DNA of 64,000 bases from the NCBI GenBank assembly GCA_963711375.1, contig CAVQDV010000005.1, positions 1,798,001-1,862,000 of the forward strand. Direction: 5' to 3'. This DNA is from CAVQDV01 sp963711375. GTDB lineage: Bacteria > Pseudomonadota > Gammaproteobacteria > Coxiellales > Coxiellaceae. A model generated the notes under the pieces. The model searched no databases. It was given only the letters and a program-made list of their open reading frames with translations, and was not told where the DNA came from. Positions 44,959-54,206 of the stretch are shown piece after piece; positions within the stretch are counted from its first letter, which is position 1, and the number at the start of each line of letters is the position of its first letter. A program made the translations under genes and the position numbers.

Positions 44959-46257
44959 TTAGGACAGAAAACCTCCGGTAAATCCGGCACGCTTAAGTCC
45001 CTTGAGAATGTAGGGGCAGTTTCGCATGAGTGACCACAAAAGACCCGTGCGAAAGTTTTCGACCATTAAAACAATGGGTCCCTGGTTAATTCCATAATGC
45101 CAGGGTGATACCCAACCAGCAGGGTGCGATTTTCCCCGATAGGTTTGGTTGAAAGTAGCTTTAAAACCATAAGGATTTCCCAGGCTAAGTTTTAGATTGT
45201 AAATACAATGATCGATTAGGGGGAAAACGATCTCAGGGGCGAATGGCAAGGATGTGACGGCCACCCATGGGGCAATCGTTCCATCATCAGGGCCATAAGG
45301 TACCGCACGAGCGATATAATCAAAGAATTGTCGTTCCACACCGTCGATCCTGATAGTCTCGGGACCTGGACCATCGCTGGCCGTAATTCCCCAGCTGCAA
45401 GCACCATAGCCGATGAAATTAAGTGGATTATGGATGGCATATTGCTGTTGGATATAAGTCGCTCGGCGGCTATTCTCAAAATAATTACTCTTTTTTTCTC
45501 GCATAAAAGCATCTTGAATGTCCCGAAAATCTATCCAAATATGCGAGAGCTGATGCGTAAATAAAGATCCTGCATACAGATAATCGAAGCCATAAATGTG
45601 TTTCCATTCATAATTGCTCGTCCATGCAGAATAACTACTTTTGGGTAAAGGAAATGTGGGCGAACCAAGCCCTAAAATATACAGCAGTAAAGCTTCATCA
45701 TAACCTTGCCAACGATAAGGAAGGAATCCGCTTTCTGGTTTCCAGCCATGGGTGACTGTTTCGCCCTGATTTTTGGCCCATTGCCAATCCACGCGAAAAT
45801 AGAGAGCATCGGCGAGGGTGCGAATTTCTCGCTCTTGCGCCGAGTTTAGATCGAAAAAAATTCTGCTGGTTAATATGCCAGCCAATAAAAAAGTGCTGTC
45901 AACCGTGGACAATTCGCATTGTTTCGCGCGCCGCCCGGTTTTCATATCAAGAAAATGATAATAAAAGCCTTTATAGCCTGTTGCATCGGATTCAGGACCT
46001 TGGGGACTGTTCCAGAAAAAGCGCAAGGTATTTAACGTTAGCTTGACTGCTAATGCACGAGACATAAAACCACGTTCCACAGCAACAGGATAAGAGGCTA
46101 AGGCCAGGCCAGTAGCAGCAATACTAGCGGGCCAGTTTGCAGCGGTTTTATCAAGCACTAGGCCATTCGTCGGATTGATTTCATGTAAAAAATAGGTAAA
46201 GGATTCTCGTTGGAGTTTGTGAAGTTCAGCTTCAATGCTTAATTTTTCCTGGCCCAT
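44959..46257 (-). CDS. Glycoamylase-like (PF10091) glycoside-hydrolase protein
   Basis: This 432-residue protein matches the PF10091 glycoamylase-like family, an (alpha/alpha)6-barrel group that includes beta-1,2-glucanases (GH144). Visible: LQRESFTYFLHEINPTNGLV, STVDSTFLLAGIL, WQGYDEALLLYILGLGSP, NPYGFKATFN and a C-terminal GPIVLMVENFRTGLLW with a likely catalytic Glu. No signal peptide is seen, so it may act in the cytosol. Its gene is convergent with the YiiX-like gene and divergent from the small membrane protein. Activity is inferred from family only. Confidence 0.8.
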   Translation of the reverse strand: MGQEKLSIEAELHKLQRESFTYFLHEINPTNGLVLDKTAANWPASIAATGLALASYPVAVERGFMSRALAVKLTLNTLRFFWNSPQGPESDATGYKGFYYHFLDMKTGRRAKQCELSTVDSTFLLAGILTSRIFFDLNSAQEREIRTLADALYFRVDWQWAKNQGETVTHGWKPESGFLPYRWQGYDEALLLYILGLGSPTFPLPKSSYSAWTSNYEWKHIYGFDYLYAGSLFTHQLSHIWIDFRDIQDAFMREKKSNYFENSRRATYIQQQYAIHNPLNFIGYGACSWGITASDGPGPETIRIDGVERQFFDYIARAVPYGPDDGTIAPWVAVTSLPFAPEIVFPLIDHCIYNLKLSLGNPYGFKATFNQTYRGKSHPAGWVSPWHYGINQGPIVLMVENFRTGLLWSLMRNCPYILKGLKRAGFTGGFLS

Positions 46258-46378
46258 GAGGTATTCTACTTGATTAAATCGATAATGAACATTGCTTAAA
46301 AAATTGTTGAAGGACTCTATTTATGTAATAATAATGGAGCTTCTCTAAGTTTTAATTTCTACAAAAAAAGGAGTTTTT

Positions 46379-46765
46379 ATGCAAACCGAAATTTTTTTAG
46401 CTAGAGTCTTGGGGATTTTTTTTCTGTTTTTAGGCATGGCCGGAATAAAGCGCCGCCATCTCTTTTTAAAAATGATAAAGGAGTTCACAAGGGATCCACT
46501 TTTTATTTTTTTCTCCGGCGTTTTTGGCTTGGGATTTGGTTCGCTTTTAGTGGTCAGTTATAATGTGTGGACGATGCAATGGACTCTAGTAATTACTCTA
46601 TTGGGCTGGTTTATGTTGCTCGGTGGAATTGTGCGTATTTATTTCCCGGAATATATCAGTAAGTTTGCAAAAAAAGTATTGACCCATCCACAATATGAAC
46701 GCGTGATAGCTACTATTATAGTGCTAATTGGGATTGATCTTCTTTATTTCGGCTATTTTGCCTAG
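46379..46765 (+). CDS. Small membrane protein, 128 residues
   Basis: Four hydrophobic helices span residues 5-22, 41-60, 68-86 and 108-126, with short loops (KRRHLFLKMIKE and SKFAKKVL). AAAAGGAG lies before the ATG. It is an integral inner-membrane protein of no recognised family. Its end overlaps that of the convergent tkt by 42 bp, which is unusual and means both 3' ends share coding sequence. Confidence 0.75.
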   Translation: MQTEIFLARVLGIFFLFLGMAGIKRRHLFLKMIKEFTRDPLFIFFSGVFGLGFGSLLVVSYNVWTMQWTLVITLLGWFMLLGGIVRIYFPEYISKFAKKVLTHPQYERVIATIIVLIGIDLLYFGYFA

Positions 46766-48841
46766 GTGCTTGGCATTTTTTTTTCGCAAAATTGACTTTG
46801 CGTATTTACACACATTTTCTACGGTGAATCCATTTTTTCGCATGACAGTGGAACCCGGCGCAGAAGCACCAAAGTGTTCAATGCTGATAATTTTTCCGCG
46901 CTCACCCACAAACCGTTCCCAGCCTTGCGAAATTCCGGCTTCAACCGCTAATCGTGCCGTAATGGATGGCGGAAAAATAGTGTCGCGGTATTTTTTGGGC
47001 TGTGCTAAAAATAATTCCCAGCTTGGCATGGAAACAATTCGCACTGGAATTTTAAGAGCTTCTAATTTTTGTTTTGCTGCAACAATTAAACTTACTTCGG
47101 AACCGCTAGCTATTAATATAATGGCAGGTTTTTTTTTCGGAGGATCGGCTAATATGTAAGCCCCACGACGCAGACCTTTCGCGGACGAAAATTGTGTTCG
47201 ATCGAGTGTTGGCACTTTTTGTCGAGTTAACAGTAATGCCACTGGATTATGTCGCATTTCGATAGCAATTTTCCATGCCTCGGCGGTTTCATTAGCATCT
47301 GCTGGGCGTATAACGACTAATTGCGGAATAGCACGAAGGCTGGCGAGTTGTTCTATTGGCTGATGGGTAGGACCATCTTCACCTACGGCGATGCTATCGT
47401 GAGTAAAAACATAAATTACCTGCAATTTCATCAATGCAGCCAGCCGAATGCTGGGCCGCATATAATCCGAAAAAATCAAAAATGTGGAGGCAAAAGGAAT
47501 AATGCCATTAAAAGTAGCCAAGCCATTTGATATCGCGCCCATGGCGTGTTCTCTTACACCATAAAATATATTCCGGCCTGCATAATTCCAGCCACCATCG
47601 AGGGAACCCTGTAAATCGCCCAGAGCCGTTTCTGGATTTTCAAAATTACCAAAATTAATGAGTGCTGTTTTAGTCGAACTATTTAAATCTGCAGATCCAC
47701 CAATAAATCCTGGAATATTTGGATTAAAAGATTGCATGATTTTTCCTGATGCATCTCGAGTGGCCATTCCCTTTTCGTCCGCTTCGAATTGGGGAATATT
47801 TTCTTGCCAACCTGACGTTAGTTCGCCTTTGATGAGCTTTTGTAATTCTTTTGCAAGTTCAGAATATTTTTTTGAGTAGGCAGCCAATTTTGCCTGCCAT
47901 TTTTTTTCCATTTGGCGACCCCGTTGAACCGCTTTCCGAAAATGTTTTTCAGCCTCTTTTGGAACATAAAATGCCTTTTTTTCAGGCCATCCAAAATATT
48001 GCTTGGTTAATTTAGCCTCTTCCTCGCCAAGCGGCGAACCATGCGCTTCAAAAGTATCTTGTTTATGAGGAGAGCCATAGCCAATATGGGTTCGAATTAA
48101 AATTAATGAGGGACGATCCGTTTCAAGACGTGCCGCTTCAATAGCGAGAAAAATAGCCCCTAAATTATTTCCGTCATCAATTACTTGCGTGTGCCATCCA
48201 TAGGCATCAAATCGTTTTTGACGGTCTTCTGTGAACGTTATCGGTGTTCCGGCCGAAAGTGTTATATGATTATTATCGTATAAATAAATCAATTTACCTA
48301 AACGCAAATGCCCCGCGAGAGAGGCGGCTTCAGAGGCAACACCTTCCATTAAATCACCATCGCTCACAAGACCATAGGTAAAATGATTAATGATAGGAAA
48401 ACCAGGGCGATTATAGCGAGCAGCAAGATAGGCTTCTGCCATCGCCATGCCAACACCATTCGCAAATCCCTGTCCCAGTGGTCCCGTCGTGACTTCAACT
48501 CCTGGCGTAAGTTCTTTTTCGGGATGACCCGGTGTAATGCTTCCCCACTGTCGAAATTGTTTAATTTCTTCGAGAGAAATAGCGTAACCGGTGAGATGCA
48601 GTAAACTGTAGAGCAGCATGGAGCCATGGCCTGCGGAAAGAATAAAGCGATCACGGTCGTACCATTCTGGATTCGAGGGATTATGCTTTAGAAAATGTGT
48701 CCATAAGGTATAGGCCATGGGAGCGGAGCCCAAGGGTAATCCGGGATGACCGCTATCGGCTTTTTGAACGGCATCGATTGATAGCATACGAATAGTGTTA
48801 ACACACAATTCATCCAGAGCTGTATTTTTTAATTTTCCCAT
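46724..48841 (-). CDS. tkt: Transketolase
   Basis: This 705-residue ThDP enzyme moves two-carbon units in the pentose-phosphate pathway. It has SGHPGLPLGSAPMAYTLW, the ThDP motif GDGDLMEG, HTHIGYGSPHK, the catalytic Glu region GVREHAMGA, and THDSIAVGEDGPTHQP. Length is slightly greater than usual because of a C-terminal tail ending IKKINPN, which overlaps the neighbouring gene. Its start overlaps the end of the pgm-gnd fusion by 13 bp, so the two are coupled and work in the same pathway. Confidence 0.96.
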   Translation of the reverse strand: MGKLKNTALDELCVNTIRMLSIDAVQKADSGHPGLPLGSAPMAYTLWTHFLKHNPSNPEWYDRDRFILSAGHGSMLLYSLLHLTGYAISLEEIKQFRQWGSITPGHPEKELTPGVEVTTGPLGQGFANGVGMAMAEAYLAARYNRPGFPIINHFTYGLVSDGDLMEGVASEAASLAGHLRLGKLIYLYDNNHITLSAGTPITFTEDRQKRFDAYGWHTQVIDDGNNLGAIFLAIEAARLETDRPSLILIRTHIGYGSPHKQDTFEAHGSPLGEEEAKLTKQYFGWPEKKAFYVPKEAEKHFRKAVQRGRQMEKKWQAKLAAYSKKYSELAKELQKLIKGELTSGWQENIPQFEADEKGMATRDASGKIMQSFNPNIPGFIGGSADLNSSTKTALINFGNFENPETALGDLQGSLDGGWNYAGRNIFYGVREHAMGAISNGLATFNGIIPFASTFLIFSDYMRPSIRLAALMKLQVIYVFTHDSIAVGEDGPTHQPIEQLASLRAIPQLVVIRPADANETAEAWKIAIEMRHNPVALLLTRQKVPTLDRTQFSSAKGLRRGAYILADPPKKKPAIILIASGSEVSLIVAAKQKLEALKIPVRIVSMPSWELFLAQPKKYRDTIFPPSITARLAVEAGISQGWERFVGERGKIISIEHFGASAPGSTVMRKNGFTVENVCKYAKSILRKKNAKHLGKIAEIKKINPN

Positions 48842-51800
48842 TTGGTGTGAAAGCTTCCTTTTTTGTCTATCCGTTCATACGTGTGAGAGCCGAAATAATC
48901 CCGCTGTGCTTGAATTAAATTAGCGGGCATCCAAGCGCTGCGATACGCATCAAAATAACTAAGACTAGTCATTAATGCGGGAATTGGCACGCCTATCGTA
49001 CTAGCTTGTGATACCACTTGACGTAAATTTTCTACTTTAGACATTATTTTTTTTGATAAAGTTGAGTCAAGCAGAAAATTAGGTAAATCTTTTTTTCTAT
49101 GAAAAGCAGCTGAAATATCGTCTAATAATTTCGCGCGAATGATGCAGCCACCGCGCCAAATTCGAGCGATGGTTTCAAGATCAAGCTGATAATTATATTT
49201 TTCCGATGCTTTACTCAAGAGCGACATGCCTTGCGCATATACGATTATCATGGCAGTAAAAAGGGCATCGTGTAATTGTTTTAAAAATTGCTCATGATCA
49301 GTTTTTAAGGTTTGTATGGCTCTAGGATAAAGAGGCGCCGCTTCTTCGCGTTGCAATGTTAACACCGATAAATCTCGCATTGAAACGGCCAAATCAATTG
49401 TTGGAGTGGGTATTTGTAATTCCATGGCGCTTAGTGAAGTCCATAATCCAGTATCATTTTGTTTTGCTACGGCCAAAATTTCATCGATCAATGATGCATT
49501 ACCCTCCATTTTGTCAAAAATTCGACTGGTAATTTCGATTAAGTAGCTATTCATTTCACCATTATTCCAAGTAGCGTAAATGTCACGCAATTCAACATTA
49601 TTTAAACCGAGACCACGTTTCATCAAATCATAAGTCTCTGCAATAAGCTGCATAATTCCGTATTCAATTCCATTATGAACCATTTTTACATAATGTCCGG
49701 AAGATGTTGGACCTAAATAGGCAACACAGGTCTCGTCATTTACTTTAGCTGCAACGGCTTCGAATATCGGCCGAAGGTGTTCATAAGCTTCTTCCGGGCC
49801 TCCTGGCATAATGCTTGGCCCATGTCGTGCCCCTTCTTCACCACCGGATATACCTACGCCCAGAAATTGAATATTTTTTGCTTTTAAATTTTTTGCGCGG
49901 ATATTCGTATCCGTGAAATGGGAATTACCCGCATCGATAATGAGATCGCCTTTTTGAAGATGAGGTAAGAGTTCATTAATGACGGCATCCACGGGGGCGC
50001 CAGCTGGTACGAGCAACATAATGGCGCGTGGTTTTCGTAACATATTAATAAATTCAACGAGATTTGTCGTTGCAGGAATGGTCGCTTGCTTCAAACTATC
50101 GACTTTATTTTGATCTTTATCAAATCCTGCGACTTTGTAACCATGATCAGACATATTTAATAATAAATTTTGCCCCATGATGCCTAAGCCAATCATGCCG
50201 ATTTCAGCGCTAATTTTACCTGTCAAAGCGGTATTAATAATTTTTTCGGCTTCTCCCATGATTTGATTTAAATGCTCTTCATCATGGAAACTCTCTGCAT
50301 AAATTTTATAAATATCTTCCGTTCCAGAAGGGCGCGCGGCAAACCATCCGCCTTTCGTAATGACTTTTAAGCCGCCTATAGGAGAATTATTTCCAGGGGC
50401 ATGAGTTAATATATTTTCGATTTTTTCGCCAGCTAAATTAGCGTGTTTTATTTGTTCTGGGGAAAGTTTTTTCAGGATTTCTTTTTGTGCTGAAGTGGCT
50501 TTTGCATTTTCACGATCATAAAAAGTTTTTCCAAATTGATTTTCCAATTCATGATAAATATCAGCCAGATCTTTGCCCATCCGCGCCGTGATTTCGGCAG
50601 AAAGCAGAGCTAATATTATGCCATCTTTGTCGGATGTCCATACCTCACCGTTCAGTCGACTAAAAGAAGCACCAGCGCTTTCTTCACCGCAAAATCCCAG
50701 TGAACCGTCGAGTAAGCCTTCTACAAACCATTTAAAACCAACTGGGACTTCATAAAGAACTCGCCCTAGTTTTGCAGTGACCCAATCAATCATTTGACTG
50801 GAGACCAGCGTTTTGCCCACAGCTTTAGTTGAATGCCATAATGGTCGATGTTGAAAGAGATAATCAATGGCGGCTGAAAGATATTGATTGGGTGGTAATA
50901 AACCGGCTTTGCGTGTGACGATTCCGTGTCGATCATGATCGGTATCGCAGGCGAACGCAATGTCAAAGCGATCTTTTAATTCAATTAATCGGACCATCGC
51001 ATAAGGAGAAGAAGGGTCCATTCGAATCTGGCCATCCCAATCGACCGTCATAAAAGAAAAAGTGGGATCTACCACTTCACTAACGACGCTTAGATTAAGC
51101 TTATAGCGTTCCGCTATGGGTTTCCAATAGTGAACGCCAGCCCCACCCAGTGGATCCACGCCAAGATGAATATTCGAGTTTTGAATAATATCCATGTCAA
51201 TCACGTTGGCAAGATCATTCACATAGGTATTTAGAAAATCATGCCGATGCGTTGTGCTCGCCTGAAGAGCTTTTTCAAAGGGTATTTTCTTTAAGCCTTT
51301 GAGATTGTTTTCGAGAAATTCGTTAGCTTTTTTTTCAATCCAGTTTGTGGTTTCTAAATCTGCTGGCCCACCGGTGGGTGGATTATATTTAAAACCTCCA
51401 TCTTGGGGCGGATTATGTGAAGGGGTAATGACAATGCCATCTGCTAAGCCACTAGTGCGATTTTTGTTGTAGGTGAGAATCGCATGAGAAATAACGGGGG
51501 TCGGAGTAAATTCATCATTTTCAGCAATCATGACTTGTACACCGTTTCCAGCCAGTATTTCAAGTGCGCTTTTAAAAGCAGGGGCAGAAAGCGCATGCGT
51601 ATCAAAGCCAAGAAATAGCGGGCCAGTGATATTTTTTTGCGTGCGAAATAAGCAAATAGCCTGGCTAATGGCAAGAATGTGATATTCATTAAAAGTGGCA
51701 TCAAGTGCAGAGCCACGATGCCCGGAGGTACCAAATATTACACGCTGATTAGGGTTGGATGGGTCCGGGATATCTTTGTAATAAGCGGCAATAAGCTTAG

Positions 51801-51864
51801 GTATATCAACCAGTATCGAAGTGGGGGCTGGCTTTCCTGCTAGCGGACTGACTGTCATTGTCAT
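48829..51864 (-). CDS. pgm-gnd: Pgm-Gnd fusion: phosphoglucomutase joined to 6-phosphogluconate dehydrogenase
   Basis: One 1011-codon frame holds two enzymes. Residues 1-548 are a complete alpha-D-glucose phosphate-specific phosphoglucomutase: FGTSGHRGS, the phosphoserine loop ITPSHNPP (Ser149), metal loop DTDHDRHG (307-314), GEESAG (393-398) and RPSGTEDIYK (511-520). Residues 552-1011 are a full 6-phosphogluconate dehydrogenase: IGMIGLGIMGQNL, VGISGGEEGARHGPSIMPGG, KMVHNGIEYGIMQ and the usual end DYFGSHTYERI. The join (LTGKISAEIG, near 50217) has no start codon with a ribosome site. AGGTGA precedes the ATG at 51864. It overlaps tkt by 13 bp and is divergent from zwf across 60 bp. It links glucose-1-phosphate to the oxidative pentose route, though not by consecutive reactions. 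Confidence 0.95.
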   Translation of the reverse strand: MTMTVSPLAGKPAPTSILVDIPKLIAAYYKDIPDPSNPNQRVIFGTSGHRGSALDATFNEYHILAISQAICLFRTQKNITGPLFLGFDTHALSAPAFKSALEILAGNGVQVMIAENDEFTPTPVISHAILTYNKNRTSGLADGIVITPSHNPPQDGGFKYNPPTGGPADLETTNWIEKKANEFLENNLKGLKKIPFEKALQASTTHRHDFLNTYVNDLANVIDMDIIQNSNIHLGVDPLGGAGVHYWKPIAERYKLNLSVVSEVVDPTFSFMTVDWDGQIRMDPSSPYAMVRLIELKDRFDIAFACDTDHDRHGIVTRKAGLLPPNQYLSAAIDYLFQHRPLWHSTKAVGKTLVSSQMIDWVTAKLGRVLYEVPVGFKWFVEGLLDGSLGFCGEESAGASFSRLNGEVWTSDKDGIILALLSAEITARMGKDLADIYHELENQFGKTFYDRENAKATSAQKEILKKLSPEQIKHANLAGEKIENILTHAPGNNSPIGGLKVITKGGWFAARPSGTEDIYKIYAESFHDEEHLNQIMGEAEKIINTALTGKISAEIGMIGLGIMGQNLLLNMSDHGYKVAGFDKDQNKVDSLKQATIPATTNLVEFINMLRKPRAIMLLVPAGAPVDAVINELLPHLQKGDLIIDAGNSHFTDTNIRAKNLKAKNIQFLGVGISGGEEGARHGPSIMPGGPEEAYEHLRPIFEAVAAKVNDETCVAYLGPTSSGHYVKMVHNGIEYGIMQLIAETYDLMKRGLGLNNVELRDIYATWNNGEMNSYLIEITSRIFDKMEGNASLIDEILAVAKQNDTGLWTSLSAMELQIPTPTIDLAVSMRDLSVLTLQREEAAPLYPRAIQTLKTDHEQFLKQLHDALFTAMIIVYAQGMSLLSKASEKYNYQLDLETIARIWRGGCIIRAKLLDDISAAFHRKKDLPNFLLDSTLSKKIMSKVENLRQVVSQASTIGVPIPALMTSLSYFDAYRSAWMPANLIQAQRDYFGSHTYERIDKKGSFHTKWEN

Positions 51865-51890
51865 AAAGTTTCACCTGATTTAATCCATTA

Positions 51891-51899
51891 TGGCATAAT
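51891..51899 (+). promoter_or_regulatory. Extended -10 of zwf
   Basis: TGGCATAAT fits an extended -10 (TGn-CATAAT) 26 bp before the zwf start, in the 60-bp gap to the divergent pgm-gnd gene. No good -35 hexamer is seen at the expected distance. Confidence 0.4.
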
Positions 51900-51924
51900 A
51901 TATCGTATCAGAGAATGGAGATAA

Positions 51925-53436
51925 ATGATGGATCAAGCTACTTCAGAAGCCTTTCGTAAGCCGGCTAATCCTTGTGTACTCGTTATTTTCGGTATTGCTG
52001 GCGATTTAACCAAGCGCTTGCTTTACCCTGCGATATGTAATTTAGGCAGCATGGGCTTGTTGGATGAAAATTTTTGCATTGTGGGTGTAGCGCAAGAGCC
52101 TTACGATACCCAATCTTTTCGAAAACAATTAAAAAAAAATATCAAAGAATTTGTTACGGATTCATCAGCAAGATCCTATGGGCTTTCGCTTTCGAAGCGC
52201 GTTCATTATATCTCGGGTGATTTCGCAGATCCGAATGCCTATGTTAATTTAAAAAATAAATTGGAAGCGCTGGCGGAGGAAAAAGCTAGCCGAAATTATT
52301 TGTTTTACTTTGCAGCTCCTCCGGAATGCATGGAGATGATCGCGACTGAATTGAGCAAAGCTTCACTCATCAAAGAAGAAAATAACAATTTCAGACGTTT
52401 AGTCGTTGAAAAACCTTTTGGGCATGATTTTGCTTCAGCCAAAAAATTAAATCAATTATTGCTTTCACTAGCGGATGAAGAACAAATATTTCGTATTGAT
52501 CATTTTTTAGGGAAGGAAACGGTACAAAATATTTTGGCATTACGTTTTTCAAATGGGCTTTTTGAGCCAATTTGGAATCGTTTGTATATTGATAATATAC
52601 AAATTACCGTTGCTGAAACTTTGGGCGTTGAATTAAGAGGCAGCTATTATGAGTCGACCGGTGCCTTGCGCGATATGGTGCCCAGTCATATATGTCAGAT
52701 GTTAAGTTTGTTGACCATGGAACCGCCACTGTCATTTTCAGCAGAACATATTCATGATGAAAAAATAAAGGCCTTACATGCCGTGCAAATATTCACTCCG
52801 GAGCAAGTCTTGCTTCAGGCAGTACGGGGTCAATATGCCCCTGGCGAGCTTAATGGCGTTACTGTACCGGCTTATCGTTCTGAAAAAAATGTAGCCGCCG
52901 ATTCGGTTATTGAAACTTTTGTGGCATTAAAATTATATCTGGATAATTGGCGATGGTTACATGTGCCTTTTTATTTGAGAACGGGCAAGCGTTTGCCAGA
53001 GCATACAAGCGAAATTGTCATACAATTTAAGTCGGGTCCATCGAAGTTGTTTCATGGACTGGAACAAAAAATACATGAAAATATATTAAAAATATTCATT
53101 CAGCCCGAAGAAGGTATTTCTCTCATTTTTAATTCGAAAATCCCCGGCCCAGAGTTAAAATTAGGGCAGGTTGATATGAAGTTTAAATACAGCGATTATT
53201 TTGGAGTTAAGCCACAGACGGGTTATGAAACAATTTTGTATGACTGCATGAATGGAGATCGTTTACTTTTCAAGCCCGCCGATATGGTGGAATTAGGATG
53301 GTCAATCGTACAGCCCATTCTTGATGTGTGGGGAGCCATTCCCCCTCAGGGATTTCCAAATTATGCTTCAGGTTCTTGCGGGCCAAAAGAAGCGGATGAA
53401 TTATTAGAAATAGATGGTCACAAATGGTTGCTATGA
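51925..53436 (+). CDS. zwf: Glucose-6-phosphate 1-dehydrogenase
   Basis: Zwf oxidises glucose-6-phosphate to 6-phosphogluconolactone with NADP+, entering the pentose-phosphate or Entner-Doudoroff route. The 503-residue protein has FGIAGDLTKRLLYPA at the nucleotide site, VEKPFGHD, the active-site RIDHFLGKETVQN, and GYETILYDCMNGD near the C-terminus. GGAG precedes two adjacent ATGs (51925, 51928). Its stop overlaps the start of pgl, so the first two steps of the route are translationally coupled. Confidence 0.97.
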   Translation: MMDQATSEAFRKPANPCVLVIFGIAGDLTKRLLYPAICNLGSMGLLDENFCIVGVAQEPYDTQSFRKQLKKNIKEFVTDSSARSYGLSLSKRVHYISGDFADPNAYVNLKNKLEALAEEKASRNYLFYFAAPPECMEMIATELSKASLIKEENNNFRRLVVEKPFGHDFASAKKLNQLLLSLADEEQIFRIDHFLGKETVQNILALRFSNGLFEPIWNRLYIDNIQITVAETLGVELRGSYYESTGALRDMVPSHICQMLSLLTMEPPLSFSAEHIHDEKIKALHAVQIFTPEQVLLQAVRGQYAPGELNGVTVPAYRSEKNVAADSVIETFVALKLYLDNWRWLHVPFYLRTGKRLPEHTSEIVIQFKSGPSKLFHGLEQKIHENILKIFIQPEEGISLIFNSKIPGPELKLGQVDMKFKYSDYFGVKPQTGYETILYDCMNGDRLLFKPADMVELGWSIVQPILDVWGAIPPQGFPNYASGSCGPKEADELLEIDGHKWLL

Positions 53437-54179
53437 CCCAAGATTCTGAAATTAAAATATTCTCAAGTCCTGAGGCTCTTTTTGAAGCGGCTGCCAAGGA
53501 TTTCATGAATCGCTCTGTTGCCGCTGTGAATGAAAAAGGAATTTTCTCGGTTGTTCTTTCTGGTGGAAATACGCCTAAATTGTTTTTTGATATGTTGACG
53601 AACCGAGAATATTGTAAAAAAATCCCCTGGAATAAGATTCAATTCTTTTTTGGGGATGAGCGTTATGTGTCTTCTGAGGATCTTGAAAATAATTTTCATA
53701 TGGCCAATAAATATTTGTTCTCAAAGGTGCCTGTTAATGATGAAAATATTTACCCAATTCCTACAGATTTACGAGATCCGAAGGCTACCGCAAAACTATA
53801 TGCAGAAACACTGCGAACTGCCTTCCATATTAAAGATGAGGCATTTCCGCTATTTGATTTAGTATATTTAGGTCTGGGTGAGAATGCCCATACGGCTTCC
53901 CTCATGCCATTCATTGAATTAGACAAAAATAAGTCGCTTGTTGCATCCGTTTGGGTTCCCGAATTGAATATGTATCGAATAACGCTCACACCTGATGCGA
54001 TAAACAATAGCCAAAATATTATTTTTTTAGTGATGGGTAAAAATAAAGAAATGGCGGTATGGAATGTGTTTAAAGGTCCTACTAATCCAAAAAAATACCC
54101 AGCACAATTAATTCATTGTCAGCATGGAAAAACATTTTGGTATCTTGATCAACTGTCAGCGGGAAAATTAAATCCCTAG
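53433..54179 (+). CDS. pgl: 6-phosphogluconolactonase
   Basis: Pgl hydrolyses the lactone made by Zwf. The 248-residue protein (from the ATG at 53433, which overlaps the zwf stop as ATGA) has FSVVLSGGNTPKLFFD, IQFFFGDERYV, and LGLGENAHTASLMPF, the family's catalytic-His segment. An ATG at 53424 in the same frame is also possible. With zwf, and with gnd and tkt across the divergent gap, the oxidative pentose-phosphate set is nearly complete here. Confidence 0.95.
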   Translation: MTQDSEIKIFSSPEALFEAAAKDFMNRSVAAVNEKGIFSVVLSGGNTPKLFFDMLTNREYCKKIPWNKIQFFFGDERYVSSEDLENNFHMANKYLFSKVPVNDENIYPIPTDLRDPKATAKLYAETLRTAFHIKDEAFPLFDLVYLGLGENAHTASLMPFIELDKNKSLVASVWVPELNMYRITLTPDAINNSQNIIFLVMGKNKEMAVWNVFKGPTNPKKYPAQLIHCQHGKTFWYLDQLSAGKLNP

Positions 54180-54206
54180 AGACACAAACATTGGAGAGTT
54201 TGATTT

